A stretch of 64,000 bases of DNA. Origin: Nocardia brevicatena NBRC 12119 (lineage in GTDB: Bacteria > Actinomycetota > Actinomycetes > Mycobacteriales > Mycobacteriaceae). The notes beneath the pieces are model-generated. The model did not search any database. It was not told where the DNA came from and saw nothing but the letters and a program-made list of their open reading frames with translations. Positions 16,814-26,958 of the stretch are shown here, one piece after another (position 1 is the first letter of the stretch; the number at the start of each line of letters is the position of its first letter). The position numbers and the translations under genes were made by a program. The stretch is from NCBI RefSeq assembly GCF_000308495.1, contig NZ_BAFU01000029.1, forward strand, positions 1-64,000, read 5' to 3'.

Positions 16814-18440
16814 CTTTACCACCGACGCTCGCGGTCTTGCACGAGGCCTCATCGGACCGGAGGTGTGCCAGGAGTCGCCGGACAACAAGTCAAGATGTGG
16901 CAGTCCGGCCGCGGCGACGCGCTACGTCTTGTCGCAGGGATCTAACCCCAGGCGTATTCCATGCGTCGTTCGCCGCGGCCGAACCACCCGAACGATCGGC
17001 ATCGCAGCGTCAGCGCGCGGCCTGTCTCGAGGTCTCTGTGGACCGAGGGGCAAAGCAGGCATCAGCCACTGCTCGACCAACCGTTACCCGGTAAGTAGGG
17101 GCAAGAAGTCATACCGGGCCTGGCGACCGTGGGCCCGGTTCCGGGCCCACGAAAAAGGTAACGGGCGAGGGGATCAAGCGCACAGCGTGTGCTGTGGACG
17201 AGCTACCTTCCGTGCAGGTAGTGGGCACGCATCGGTAACGGGCTGAACGCCACCGTTGTCGTTGAGGTGCAGGGCGATGGCGCGCACCGGGATACCGACG
17301 CAGGGGCAAGGTAGTACCGCGCTCGAAGAATCCGCTTTCACCGGTGCGCCAGCGGCATGGGTGATCAGCCCGCATCGTCGGCGAGGGCTCGATCCGGGAT
17401 ACAGCCTGTGGTATGTGGGGCGAGCGGCATAGGCTAGGCGAAATGCGCGATGTTGACGCGGCCTTGTCCCGTCGGTGCAAACGAGGTCAGGGTGGTCGGG
17501 GGCCGGCGAACGAACTGGTCGATATCGTTCTCGATGCGCAGGCGGCGGAACGCGCTGCGGGGTCCGTCTTGTTGTGTCCGACCTCTCGTACGCGATGACC
17601 ATCGGGCCTCGCCGGCGGGACCAACTGAGTGTCGAATCTATCGAGAGGGTGATGACCTTCGGCCTCCTGACGGTCCGCCAGCGGGTGGTCGCCGTGCTTG
17701 CGTCAGCGCAGGCAGATTCTTTCGTGTCGATGCGCCTGGACTCGATGCTGAATGAATGCGTTCACGGCCTCCGACGGAGCTGGTGAGCTGCTCGCCGAGC
17801 GCAGCGGCACCGCCCTTGCGGGCGGGGTGACACGAAAGGTGTGTTTTGACAACAGGGTTGGGTACGAATCGGCTTGGTAGCCGAGTCGAAGCTTGGCATA
17901 CTTTGCGCAATCTGGTTGGAAGCCGCGGCGACCAGGGCCGCCTGTCGGAACTCTTGCTGAGATGTCCGAAACATACTCTCTTTCAACGTGAATCGCGGTA
18001 TCTTGGTGCTCGATGTCCGTCAGGTGATGGACGCCTACGGTAGGGGAGCAGCTCCCTGACGCTGAACGGGCTGCTCGTTGCGAAACGGCATGGATCGGTG
18101 CGGCACGTTCGTTGTCGCGATTCCGCTGCCGGTGGGATAGTTCTGGGCCGGTATGCAGTCGTGATGTCCGCGCCTTTATTGCGACTGTCGGACTGCGAAG
18201 ATCTGTTGAACTGGAACTGATTGACGATGCCAGAGTTCGACGCGACTGTCCGGTCTGATTGCTGAAGTATTGCTTCGGTTCGAGCAAATTCTGTGCGAAT
18301 TGTCGATTCCGGGGCAACTATTGACAGCGCATCAGTGGTGAGGCAATCTGGATCCACCCAGCAGTTCCGGCCTATTCCACCTTTCTCAAGCTTTCCAGTC
18401 ACCGAGTGGAACTGTGCCCGGCGTCTGATCGAATATCTTG
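16814..18440. other. 1.6-kb stretch without recognisable genes
   Basis: Several reading frames up to about 200 codons exist on both strands, but none has a family match, a good ribosome site together with a sensible composition, or a believable start. One structural feature stands out: a perfect palindrome at 17128-17151 (GTGGGCCCGG, TT, CCGGGCCCAC inside CG ends) followed by five A residues. The 600 bp before 18453 should contain the promoter of the biosynthetic cluster; I cannot identify it. The stretch separates the transposon scrapyard from the cluster. Confidence 0.5.
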
Positions 18441-18452
18441 AAGGGGGAAATT

Positions 18453-19502
18453 GTGAGTGCAAATAGATCCGATGTAGAGCACGCGGAATTCGCGGTTGTG
18501 GAGAATGATCTCGATTGTCTGGAGTATTCGCTTGTCGAAAGCCCTGGCGATGTATTCGACGACAGCTTCGAGCCGCAAGTATGCGATATGGCCGACCTCG
18601 ACGGCGATGAGGCGGCGCAGAGTCACTTTATCGACCGGCTCGGGTCGGCCATGGAGGACGTCGGACTGGCCATCTTGATCAACCATGGTGCCGAAGCGGC
18701 CATGTCGGAGGCCGCTGACGCGGCACTGCAGATGTTCACGGCGACACCCATCGAAGAAAAGATGAGGTACATCGCGACGGACTGCACATTCGGCGAGCCG
18801 CTGCAAATGGGATACATCCCACTCCAGGAAAGTACGGCTTCACTGCCGAATTCGGTAGAAGCCTGGGAACTCGACAAAGCAGCTTTCCGTATTCCGGGCG
18901 AAGACCCGCAGAAGGCTCTCACCTTCTGGCCCGATGAGCGTTTCGAACTAGCGCTGCGGCCGTACTGGCAGGCTTGTGAACGGATGGTCCTGCCGCTCGT
19001 GCACGCCATGTTCCGGTATCTGGGCGTCGACCCTTCGTTGTACGACGAAGAACTATCTCCACCGAACAGCGTGCTCCGGTTCAACCACTACCCGCCGATC
19101 GACGATGTCATGGCGGATGCCGGGAACACGGGCCGTGTCCTCGCCCACGAGGACTACGGGCTGATCACGCTGTTGCCCGCGACTCCGGTGGAGGGGCTGC
19201 AGCTCTACCACCCGCGCCACAAGACGTGGAGCAGGCTCCGCGCGCCGGCCGGGTCTTTCGTCTTGAACAGCGGCGACTGGCTAAAAATGATCAGCAGCGA
19301 TCGCTTCCAATCCTGCACCCATCGCGTCAGCGTCCCTCGCGACCGTGCCCAGCGGGCTGTGCCCCGACTCACCATTCCCTATGTCGTGCACCCTCACGAG
19401 ACGTCGACCGTGGAAGTTCTGCCGGGCTTCGATCCAAAATACCAGCCGGTCAGTGGCCGGGATTTCATGACGAGGCTGGCTGCCAGGTATCTGGATCGCT
19501 GA
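18453..19502 (+). CDS. Isopenicillin N synthase-like Fe(II)/2-oxoglutarate oxygenase (paralogue 1)
   Basis: 349 residues from GTG 18453, chosen because AAGGGGG lies 6 bp upstream (a TTG at 18438 falls on the ribosome site itself). The IPNS-like fold is supported by an N-terminal DIOX_N-like part (VGLAILINHG) and the iron facial triad: HxD in AHEDYGLITLL (about residue 230) and the distal His in CTHRVSVPRD (about 288). The 2-oxoglutarate-binding RxT sits in PRLTIPY. Such enzymes hydroxylate, desaturate or cyclise small molecules. First gene of the cluster; 80 bp separate it from a clear paralogue, and a third copy lies at 36.1-37.2 kb. The substrate is unknown, perhaps the polyketide made by the PKS at 20.7 kb. 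Confidence 0.9.
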   Translation: MSANRSDVEHAEFAVVENDLDCLEYSLVESPGDVFDDSFEPQVCDMADLDGDEAAQSHFIDRLGSAMEDVGLAILINHGAEAAMSEAADAALQMFTATPIEEKMRYIATDCTFGEPLQMGYIPLQESTASLPNSVEAWELDKAAFRIPGEDPQKALTFWPDERFELALRPYWQACERMVLPLVHAMFRYLGVDPSLYDEELSPPNSVLRFNHYPPIDDVMADAGNTGRVLAHEDYGLITLLPATPVEGLQLYHPRHKTWSRLRAPAGSFVLNSGDWLKMISSDRFQSCTHRVSVPRDRAQRAVPRLTIPYVVHPHETSTVEVLPGFDPKYQPVSGRDFMTRLAARYLDR

Positions 19503-19582
19503 GGTTCTTCTGTGCGTCGGATCGACACTGTGTGCAAATGTAGTCGTCTGTCGACGGCTCGGATTCATTTAGAGGTGACAAC

Positions 19583-20632
19583 GTGGGTTCCAGCAATGCC
19601 AATGAAGCGCTCGGCAAATTCGGGGTGGTGAACAAAGACCTCGACTATTCGCTCGAGGAAAGTTCCGATGACGTGTTCGACGATAGTTTCGAGCCGCCGA
19701 TCTGCGATATGTCCGATTTGCAGGGCGACGCGGCCGCGCGGAAATTTTTCGTCGATATGCTCGGTCGCGCCATGGAGGATACCGGGCTGGCGATCTTGGT
19801 GAACCATGGGATCGATATCGATTCGCTCCAGGTCACCGCCGCGTGCGCACTGGAATTGTTCACTTCGGTTTCCGAGGAACAGAAGCTGAAGTTCGCCGCG
19901 ACCGACTACGTGTATGGAGGAGCGTTCCGCCGCGGGTACTTCGCGGTCCAGGAGTGGACACCGGCGCGGCCGAATGCCGTGGAAGCGTGGGAGTTCTTCC
20001 GGGATTCCTTCCGTGTGTCCGGAGAGGATCACGACAAGGCGCTGTCCATGTGGCCGGACGAGAAGTTCGAAACCGGTCTCAGGCCGTACTGGCGGGCGTG
20101 TGAGGAACTGACACTGCTGCTCGTTCGTGCCTTGCTCGAGTATCTGAACATCGACCCTTCGATATACGACGAGGAACTTTCGCCACCGAACGGCGTACTG
20201 AGGATCAACCACTACCCGGCGCTCGGGGGCAGTGCGAGCGATACCGAGAATACGGGTCGTTTCATGACCCACGAAGACTACGGCCTCATCACCTTGCTGC
20301 CCGCCAATCCGATCGAAGGGCTGCAGGTCTTCCACCCGGAGCGCAAAACCTGGAGCAGGGTCACCGCCCCACCCGGGTCCATGATCTTGAACAGCGGCGA
20401 CTGGCTCCAAATGGTCAGCAACGACCGTTTCCGTTCGTGTTCGCATCGGGTGTGCGCGCCGCGGGATCCGCGCCATCGGGCGATATCGCGGATCTCTGTT
20501 CCCTACCTCGTTCTGCCCCGGGAGGACTCGGTTCTCGAGGTGTGGCCGGGCCGCACACCGAAGTACGGCCCCATCGGCGCCCGGGACTTCATGGCGAAGC
20601 TGGCAGGTAAGTACGTGGACTACGACCACTAG
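19583..20632 (+). CDS. Isopenicillin N synthase-like Fe(II)/2-oxoglutarate oxygenase (paralogue 2)
   Basis: 349 residues from GTG 19583, with GAGGTG a few bases upstream. It is co-linear with the preceding gene over its whole length: the acidic leader (SSDDVFDDSFEPPICDMSDL), GLAILVNHG, HxD in THEDYGLITLL (about 229), the distal His in CSHRVCAPRD (about 287) and RISVPY for 2-oxoglutarate. All iron ligands are kept, so both tandem copies should be catalytic. The long acidic N-terminal leader is shared by all three paralogues of this cluster and is unusual for the family. It lies 60 bp before the PKS gene, same strand, probably same transcript. Confidence 0.9.
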   Translation: MGSSNANEALGKFGVVNKDLDYSLEESSDDVFDDSFEPPICDMSDLQGDAAARKFFVDMLGRAMEDTGLAILVNHGIDIDSLQVTAACALELFTSVSEEQKLKFAATDYVYGGAFRRGYFAVQEWTPARPNAVEAWEFFRDSFRVSGEDHDKALSMWPDEKFETGLRPYWRACEELTLLLVRALLEYLNIDPSIYDEELSPPNGVLRINHYPALGGSASDTENTGRFMTHEDYGLITLLPANPIEGLQVFHPERKTWSRVTAPPGSMILNSGDWLQMVSNDRFRSCSHRVCAPRDPRHRAISRISVPYLVLPREDSVLEVWPGRTPKYGPIGARDFMAKLAGKYVDYDH

Positions 20633-20692
20633 ACGCGCTCCGAGCGAGCTTCTTCCTGACATCCGGTCTGCCGCTGTGCCTGAACGCGAGGA

Positions 20693-23600
20693 ATGAATGT
20701 TGCCATGATTGACCCCAGAGACGCCGGGCCGAGTGGATCGATCGCGATCGTAGGCATGGACTGCCGTTTCCCCGGCGCCGATGGTCCGGACGAATTTTGG
20801 AAGCTTCTGTCCGAGGGGCGACATGTCTCCTACGGCCTCCCCACCGAACGTGGGTGGGACCTCAGCCGTGTATACAACGAGGACCCGGCTGTCGAAGGGT
20901 CGACATATATCCAGCGAGGTGGTTTTCTGCGCGGCCTCGGCGACTTCGACGCCGGCCTGTTCGGTATAGGTCCGCGTGAGGCCACCACGATGGATCCGCA
21001 ACAGCGGATGCTGCTGGAAAGTTCTTGGCTGGCGCTGGAACGTGCGCGCTTGAGCCCACGGTCGCTGAGCACCGTCCGCGCCGGCGTGTATGTCGGAGCG
21101 ACAGACAGCTATTACGGTCTGGCGGGCTCGAGCATTCCTGGCCTGGAACGGCATCTGCTGATGGGGACGATGCTGAGCGCGACCTCGGGCCGGATCGCCT
21201 ACGCTCTCGGCCTCAACGGCCCTGCGATCACGGTGGATACAGCCTGCTCGTCCGCCCTGGTGGCGGTGCACCTGGCGGTTCGAGCATTGCGCTCCGGTGA
21301 GTGCGACGTCACGATCGTCGGCGGCGCAACCGCAATCTCCGATCCGTCGATGCTGGCACGATACTCACGGCACCGGGTCCTGTCAGTGGACGGCTACTCC
21401 CGCGGATTCTCCGCCGACGGCAACGGTTTCGCGCCGGCGGAGGGAGTCGCATCGTTGATCTTGATGCCGTTGGAGCGAGCTCAGCTTCTCGGTAAGCCGG
21501 TTCTTGCGGTGATCCGCGGCAGTGCCGTCAACGAGGACGGAGCGAGCGCTACTCTGCAGGCGCCGAACGGGCGTGCCCAGCAGGCCGTGATCGCCGCCGC
21601 CCTCGACGACGCCGGTTTGCTTCCCCGGCACATCGGTGCGATCGAAGCGCACGGCCCCGGAACGCCGCTCGGCGACGCGACCGAGGCCGCGACTCTGCAG
21701 ACCAGTTACGCACGGCACCATTCCGCGGACGACCCCTTGTGGGTGGGTTCGGTCAAATCGAACATCGGCCACACGCTCGCCGCAGCCGGACTCGCGGGAC
21801 TGGTGAAAATGGTGCTGGCGCTGCGGCACGAGCGATTGCCCGCCACACTGCATGTGGAGAACCCCATTGCCGGTGTGGACTGGACGGCGGGCGGGATGCG
21901 GCTGCTGCGGCAGTCTCGTCCCTGGCCCCGTACGACAGAACCGCGCCGGGCGGGCGTCCTGTCGTACGGGATCACCGGCACCAACGCCCACGTCATTCTC
22001 GAAGAAGCTCCCCGGCCCGCCCCGGTCGGGCATCGGCCGGCGCGCAGGCGTGCGCCTTTTGCACTGCGCACCCAACTTCCGATGTGGCCGCTGTATGCGG
22101 CGTCGCCGTCCGCTCTGGTCGCACAGGCCGCGGCGCTGGCCGTGCACGTGCGCAGCAACGGGGATCTCTCCGAGGTGGATCTCAGCTGGTCGCTCGGCAC
22201 CACGCGCAGCGCTCTGACGCATCGAGCCGTCGTCACCGGAAGTGGGAGAGAAGAACTGGCTGCGCGGCTCGACGCCTTCGCCACGGAGGCTGTTTCGGCC
22301 CCGCTCGGCGTTGCCGTGGGGAAGGTGCGGCACGGTCCCGGCCCCGTTTTCGTCTTTCCCGGCCAAGGCTCGCAATGGGTCGGGATGGGCGCCCAGTTGC
22401 TCACCGACTCGCCCGTTTTCGCTCGATCGATGGCGCGCTGCGCCGAGGCGCTTCGGCCCTACGTGAACTTCGACGTCCTCGCGGTGTTGAGTGGGGAACG
22501 GAGTGCACAGGCCGAACGGGCCGAGGTGATCCAGCCGCTGCTGTTCGCGATGTACGTGTCGCTGGCCGAATTGTGGCAGAGCCTCGGGGTCCAGTCGGCC
22601 GCCGTCATCGGGCACAGTCAAGGCGAGATCGCGGCAGCTCATATCGCCGGTGCCCTCACACTCGACGAGGCCGCCCGCGTGGTGGCGCTGCGCAGCGCCG
22701 CGCTCCGGGCGGTCGACCGACGCGGAGCCATGGCATCGGTGGCAATGCCCGCCGAGCGCACGCGGGAAGCGCTGCGCCGGTGGAACGACCGCCTCGAGGT
22801 GGCGGTGGTCAATGGACCGTCGGCCACAGTGGTCGCCGGCGACGCCGACGCGATGACCGAGTTTTTGGGGCAGTGCGAACAACGCGGTGTCGAAGGCCGG
22901 CTGCTGCCCGTGGATTACGCTTCCCACAGCAGACACATGGAGACGCTGCGCGATCGTATCCTCGCCGATCTCGGCGCGATCACCTCGCGTTCGGCCCGGC
23001 TCCCGATCATTTCCTCGACCACCGGCGAGATCATCGATTCGACCAGCCTGAATGCCTCGTACTGGTTCGAGAATCTGCGCCGGACCGTGCATTTCGACGA
23101 GGCGATACGCTGTGCGCTGACCGCGGGATATCGGCAGTTCGTCGAGGTATCTCCGCATCCCGTACTGACCGGCGCCATCGCCGAGATCGCATCGTTGGTC
23201 GATATCGACGCCGGGGTCACCGGCACGCTGCAGCGCGGGCGAGGCGGAGGTGAGGACTTTCTCGCCGCCGTGGCCGACGCGCATGCCCAGGGCGCCGAGG
23301 TGGATTGGGAGGCACTGTATCCCGGTGCCCGCGAGGTCGACCTGCCCACGTATGCACTGCAACGTCGGTCCTACTGGCTACCGATAACCAGTACGTCACG
23401 GAATACACGAGACGCATCGTTCGACATCGTGGACCACCCGCTGATCACCGCCACCACCGAACTTTCCGACGGCGGCATGGTGTGTGTGGGCCACCTCGAT
23501 CTGAAGGAACACTCGTGGCTGGCGGACCACAAGGTTTTCGACCGGGTCATCGTCCCCGCCACGGTGACGGTCGAAATTCTCACCTGGTGTGCTGTGCGAG

Positions 23601-26600
23601 CGGGCCAGAGCGGGGTGCAGGACCTGGTCCTGAGTTCTCCTCTGCCGCTGACCGACACCGCGGTCGACATCCAGGTGATGTGCGGCCCGGTGGGACAGGC
23701 CGGACGCCGACGGCTGACCCTGCACTCCCGTGATCGTGAGGACAAAGGCCCGTGGCGCTGCCACGGCGAGGCAACAACCGTCGACAGAATCGCGGCGGCC
23801 ACCGAAGACGTTCCACAGGAACAGGTGTGGCCTCCGCTGGGCAGTCATCGCCTGTCCCTGGACCGATGCTATCCCGCACTCCGGGACAGAGGCTACGACT
23901 ACGGTGCCGCCTTCCAGAACCTAACGGCCGCCTGGAGCAAGGACGCCACGCTGTACGTCGAAGTCCGTCCGGCGCAGCACCAGCCCCCGCACACCGAAAG
24001 CTTCGCAGTTCATCCCGCTCTTGTCGACTCGATCCTGCACGCCCTGTTGCTGACCGGAGCCGAGGAGAGCACGATACTGCCGTACTCCATCGGCTCCGCA
24101 CGGATCCTACCGCGCGGGACCGACGATCTGCGTGCCACGATCAGCCCGGCTGGACAGGACCGCTACCACGTTCGGGTCACCGACCCTGAGGGAAACCCGG
24201 TCGCTGACTTGCGAGATCTGTTCCTGCGTCCGGTGACGAAACGTGGACTGCGCGGCCTGCTCGCCACCGGCGCCCGTCATACGTTCCGACTCCTGTGGCG
24301 GCCCGTGGATGTGGGCACCGGCGGCGAGGGGAAGTGTGCACGATGGGTGGTTGTCGGCTCACATCGCGACCTGCCAGGGGCCGACGTTCACCCCGATGCC
24401 CGCTCGTTGTCCCGCGCGCTGCGGAACGGTCGAGACGTTCCGGAGGTCGTCCTGCTCGATCTTCGTTCCTCGACACAGAGCGACGAGCTGCCGGAGGAAA
24501 CCACACTGCGGGAACATCTTTCCCGCTCGATGGCCGAGGCACAGACGCTTCTGTGCGACGAGCTGCTCCACAAGACACTGATCGTCTGCGTCACTCGCCG
24601 CGCCGCCAGCACCAGCCTCGCGGAGTGCGTGCCGGACGCGATCGGAGCAGCATGCGCGGGCATGATGCGCTCGGCCTCGAGCGAGCATCCGGGCCGTGTG
24701 CGATTGATCGATCTCGACGCCGGCCCGGTCGATCACCGGTTGATGATCGGTGCGATCGGCACGGACCATCCACAGATAGCTCTGCGCGGCGCGACGGCGT
24801 TGGTGCCGCGACTCGCTCCCGCGGCCGAAGGACTTCTCCGACCCCCTGCCACCGAGCAACCCTGGAGACTGGTGCAAGGTCGAGACAAGACCTTGGACGG
24901 TGTCGCGGCCGCACCGGCACCCGATCTCGCGGTGCCGCTCGAACCGGGTCAGGTGCGCATCCGCGTGCTGGCCACCGGCGTGAACTTCCGTGATCCCTTG
25001 GTAGCCCTCGGCATGCTCGACGAAACCGCACTCGGCTTCGAAGTGGCCGGTGATGTGGTGGAGGTCGGTGAGCAGGTCGGCGACATAGAGCTCGGCGCGC
25101 GGGTCGCCGCGGTCGTGCTGCATGCGGGCTCGCGGCCAGGGGCGTACGGACCCTTCGCCGTAGTCGACCGATGTGCCATCCTCACCGTGCCAGCGCACTG
25201 GAGCCGTGCTCAGGCCGCCGGCGCGCCCATCGTCTTCCTCACGGCCTATCACGCGCTCGTCGAGCTCGCCGAGGTGAAACCGGGCATGCGGGTCCTGATC
25301 CACTCGGCGGCCGGAGGAGTTGGTATGGCCGCGGTCCAGATCGCCGCCATGCTCGGCGCCGAGATCTATGCGACCGCGAGCCTTTCCAAGCAGGGGATCG
25401 TCGAAGCGATGGGAATCGCGCGAGAACGCATCGCCGACTCCCGCACCCTCGAATTCGAACAGCACTTCGCCGAGGTCACCGGCGCCACTGGTGTCGACGT
25501 CGTTCTCGGCAGCCTGGCTGGCGAAGCGGTGGATGCTTCGCTACGGCTTCTGCGGCCGGGCGGGATCTACCTCGAGATGGGCAGGACCGATCTCAGGGAT
25601 CCAGCCACTGTCACCGCCGGACATCCCGAAATCACCTACGATTGCCTCAATATCGCGGATCTTCCGATGTCTCGTGTGGAAGTCGTTCTCGGCCATCTCC
25701 AGTCGCTGTTCGCCGACGGCGTGCTGAGCCCGCTGCCGGTCCGAACCTGGAATATCGGTCACGCCCGGGAAGTGTTGCGCCACCTCAGTCAGGGGCACAG
25801 CACGGGCAAACTCGTCCTGACTCAGCCCACCGCTCTCGCACCCGAAGAGACGGTTCTGATCACCGGTGGTACGGGAAGCTTGGGCCGATTGCTCGCGCGT
25901 CATCTCGTCACGGCACACGGTTGCCGCCATCTGCTCCTTGTCAGTCGTCAGGGCGATGAGGCGGCCGATGGCCGGAAACTGGCAGCCGAACTCGGTGCAA
26001 TAGGTGCGAAGATCACCCTGGCCGCCTGCGATGTCACAGACCGCCTCGCCCTGTCCTCGGTGATCCGAAATATCTCGGCTCGCCACCCACTGGGTGCTGT
26101 CGTGCATGCCGCCGGCATCTTGGACGATTGTCTGTTCACCGATCTGAGCCCCGACCGGCTCGAGCGGGTTCTGGCGCCCAAAGCCATCGCCGCTCGACAT
26201 CTCCACGAGCTCACCGCGGACATGAATCTCCGCGCGTTCGTACTGTACTCGTCGATCGCCAACGTGGTCGGCACAGCCGGACAAGCAAACTATGCGGCAG
26301 CGAACGCCTTCCTCGATGCGCTGGCTTACCACCGTCACAGCATCGGTCTACCTGCCACATCCATCGCGTGGGGACTGTGGCGGCAATCCAGCGGACTCAC
26401 CGCCCACCTCGCCGATACCGATCTGGCACGTCTTGCCCGGCAAGGCCTTGCCCCGCTCGACACGGCTAGCGCGCTCGACGTCTTCGATATGGCCCTAGAG
26501 CAGGATGAGCCGCTTCTCGCCGCGATGGCCTTCTCGCCCATCGACCCCGATGCGCCGCTGGCCGCAGTCCTGGCCGAATTGCCTCGGCATCACACGCGTT

Positions 26601-26950
26601 CACCAGTCGGCGACGGATCCAGCTCCGCGACGCACAACCTCCCACGACCGGAACTGCTGGGCTTGCCGGCCGGCGAACGGGTCAAAGCGCTGACGACCCT
26701 GATTCGTACCAACGCCGCTGTTGTTCTGGGGCATCAGGATCCCGAAGCCCTCGCCGCGGATCGGACTTTCCGAGACGCCGGCTTCGACTCGCTATCCAAT
26801 GTGGAGCTGCGCACTCGCCTCAGCAGCGCTACCGGCGTCCGGCTCACGGTCGCGGGGATCCTGGACCATCCGACCCCGACTCGCCTCGCCGTCTATATCA
26901 ACGAGGCTCTCGAGCGAGGCAGCGGCTCCCTGCCCCCCGAACTCCCCTAG
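20693..26950 (+). CDS. Single-module, fully reducing type I polyketide synthase
   Basis: 2085 residues with the order KS-AT-DH-ER-KR-ACP and no thioesterase. The KS (about 17-440) has active Cys in VDTACSSALVA (about 184) and His in EAHGPGTPLGD and SNIGHTLAAAG; the usual EAHGTGT here has Pro. The AT (about 555-830) has GHSQGEIAAA (about 641) and YASH (about 742), the pattern linked to methylmalonyl-CoA. In the DH (about 900-1180), His is in LADHKVFDRVIVP (about 945, Asp where Gly is usual) and Asp in HPALVDSILH. The ER has HSAAGGVGMAAVQ (about 1537). The KR has LITGGTGSLG, the B-type LDD motif and the catalytic Tyr in QANYAAANAF. The ACP serine is in GFDSLSN (about 2032). The gene has no neighbouring PKS module, so it may work iteratively or make a single extension. 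Confidence 0.95.
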   Translation: MNVAMIDPRDAGPSGSIAIVGMDCRFPGADGPDEFWKLLSEGRHVSYGLPTERGWDLSRVYNEDPAVEGSTYIQRGGFLRGLGDFDAGLFGIGPREATTMDPQQRMLLESSWLALERARLSPRSLSTVRAGVYVGATDSYYGLAGSSIPGLERHLLMGTMLSATSGRIAYALGLNGPAITVDTACSSALVAVHLAVRALRSGECDVTIVGGATAISDPSMLARYSRHRVLSVDGYSRGFSADGNGFAPAEGVASLILMPLERAQLLGKPVLAVIRGSAVNEDGASATLQAPNGRAQQAVIAAALDDAGLLPRHIGAIEAHGPGTPLGDATEAATLQTSYARHHSADDPLWVGSVKSNIGHTLAAAGLAGLVKMVLALRHERLPATLHVENPIAGVDWTAGGMRLLRQSRPWPRTTEPRRAGVLSYGITGTNAHVILEEAPRPAPVGHRPARRRAPFALRTQLPMWPLYAASPSALVAQAAALAVHVRSNGDLSEVDLSWSLGTTRSALTHRAVVTGSGREELAARLDAFATEAVSAPLGVAVGKVRHGPGPVFVFPGQGSQWVGMGAQLLTDSPVFARSMARCAEALRPYVNFDVLAVLSGERSAQAERAEVIQPLLFAMYVSLAELWQSLGVQSAAVIGHSQGEIAAAHIAGALTLDEAARVVALRSAALRAVDRRGAMASVAMPAERTREALRRWNDRLEVAVVNGPSATVVAGDADAMTEFLGQCEQRGVEGRLLPVDYASHSRHMETLRDRILADLGAITSRSARLPIISSTTGEIIDSTSLNASYWFENLRRTVHFDEAIRCALTAGYRQFVEVSPHPVLTGAIAEIASLVDIDAGVTGTLQRGRGGGEDFLAAVADAHAQGAEVDWEALYPGAREVDLPTYALQRRSYWLPITSTSRNTRDASFDIVDHPLITATTELSDGGMVCVGHLDLKEHSWLADHKVFDRVIVPATVTVEILTWCAVRAGQSGVQDLVLSSPLPLTDTAVDIQVMCGPVGQAGRRRLTLHSRDREDKGPWRCHGEATTVDRIAAATEDVPQEQVWPPLGSHRLSLDRCYPALRDRGYDYGAAFQNLTAAWSKDATLYVEVRPAQHQPPHTESFAVHPALVDSILHALLLTGAEESTILPYSIGSARILPRGTDDLRATISPAGQDRYHVRVTDPEGNPVADLRDLFLRPVTKRGLRGLLATGARHTFRLLWRPVDVGTGGEGKCARWVVVGSHRDLPGADVHPDARSLSRALRNGRDVPEVVLLDLRSSTQSDELPEETTLREHLSRSMAEAQTLLCDELLHKTLIVCVTRRAASTSLAECVPDAIGAACAGMMRSASSEHPGRVRLIDLDAGPVDHRLMIGAIGTDHPQIALRGATALVPRLAPAAEGLLRPPATEQPWRLVQGRDKTLDGVAAAPAPDLAVPLEPGQVRIRVLATGVNFRDPLVALGMLDETALGFEVAGDVVEVGEQVGDIELGARVAAVVLHAGSRPGAYGPFAVVDRCAILTVPAHWSRAQAAGAPIVFLTAYHALVELAEVKPGMRVLIHSAAGGVGMAAVQIAAMLGAEIYATASLSKQGIVEAMGIARERIADSRTLEFEQHFAEVTGATGVDVVLGSLAGEAVDASLRLLRPGGIYLEMGRTDLRDPATVTAGHPEITYDCLNIADLPMSRVEVVLGHLQSLFADGVLSPLPVRTWNIGHAREVLRHLSQGHSTGKLVLTQPTALAPEETVLITGGTGSLGRLLARHLVTAHGCRHLLLVSRQGDEAADGRKLAAELGAIGAKITLAACDVTDRLALSSVIRNISARHPLGAVVHAAGILDDCLFTDLSPDRLERVLAPKAIAARHLHELTADMNLRAFVLYSSIANVVGTAGQANYAAANAFLDALAYHRHSIGLPATSIAWGLWRQSSGLTAHLADTDLARLARQGLAPLDTASALDVFDMALEQDEPLLAAMAFSPIDPDAPLAAVLAELPRHHTRSPVGDGSSSATHNLPRPELLGLPAGERVKALTTLIRTNAAVVLGHQDPEALAADRTFRDAGFDSLSNVELRTRLSSATGVRLTVAGILDHPTPTRLAVYINEALERGSGSLPPELP

Positions 26951-26958
26951 GTGGAGAA

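Noticed and set aside
17343-17380. GTGCGCCAGCGGCATGGGTG as a second group II intron 5' end on the plus strand
   Set aside because: No reverse transcriptase, domain V or matching 3' end follows within the next 2.5 kb on that strand.
19565-21271. 568-codon minus-strand frame over the second oxygenase and the PKS start
   Set aside because: A high-GC shadow of two strongly supported plus-strand genes; its composition is rich in Arg/His/Gly with no family match.
21383-23362. 659-codon minus-strand frame inside the PKS gene
   Set aside because: Antisense shadow of the KS-AT region.
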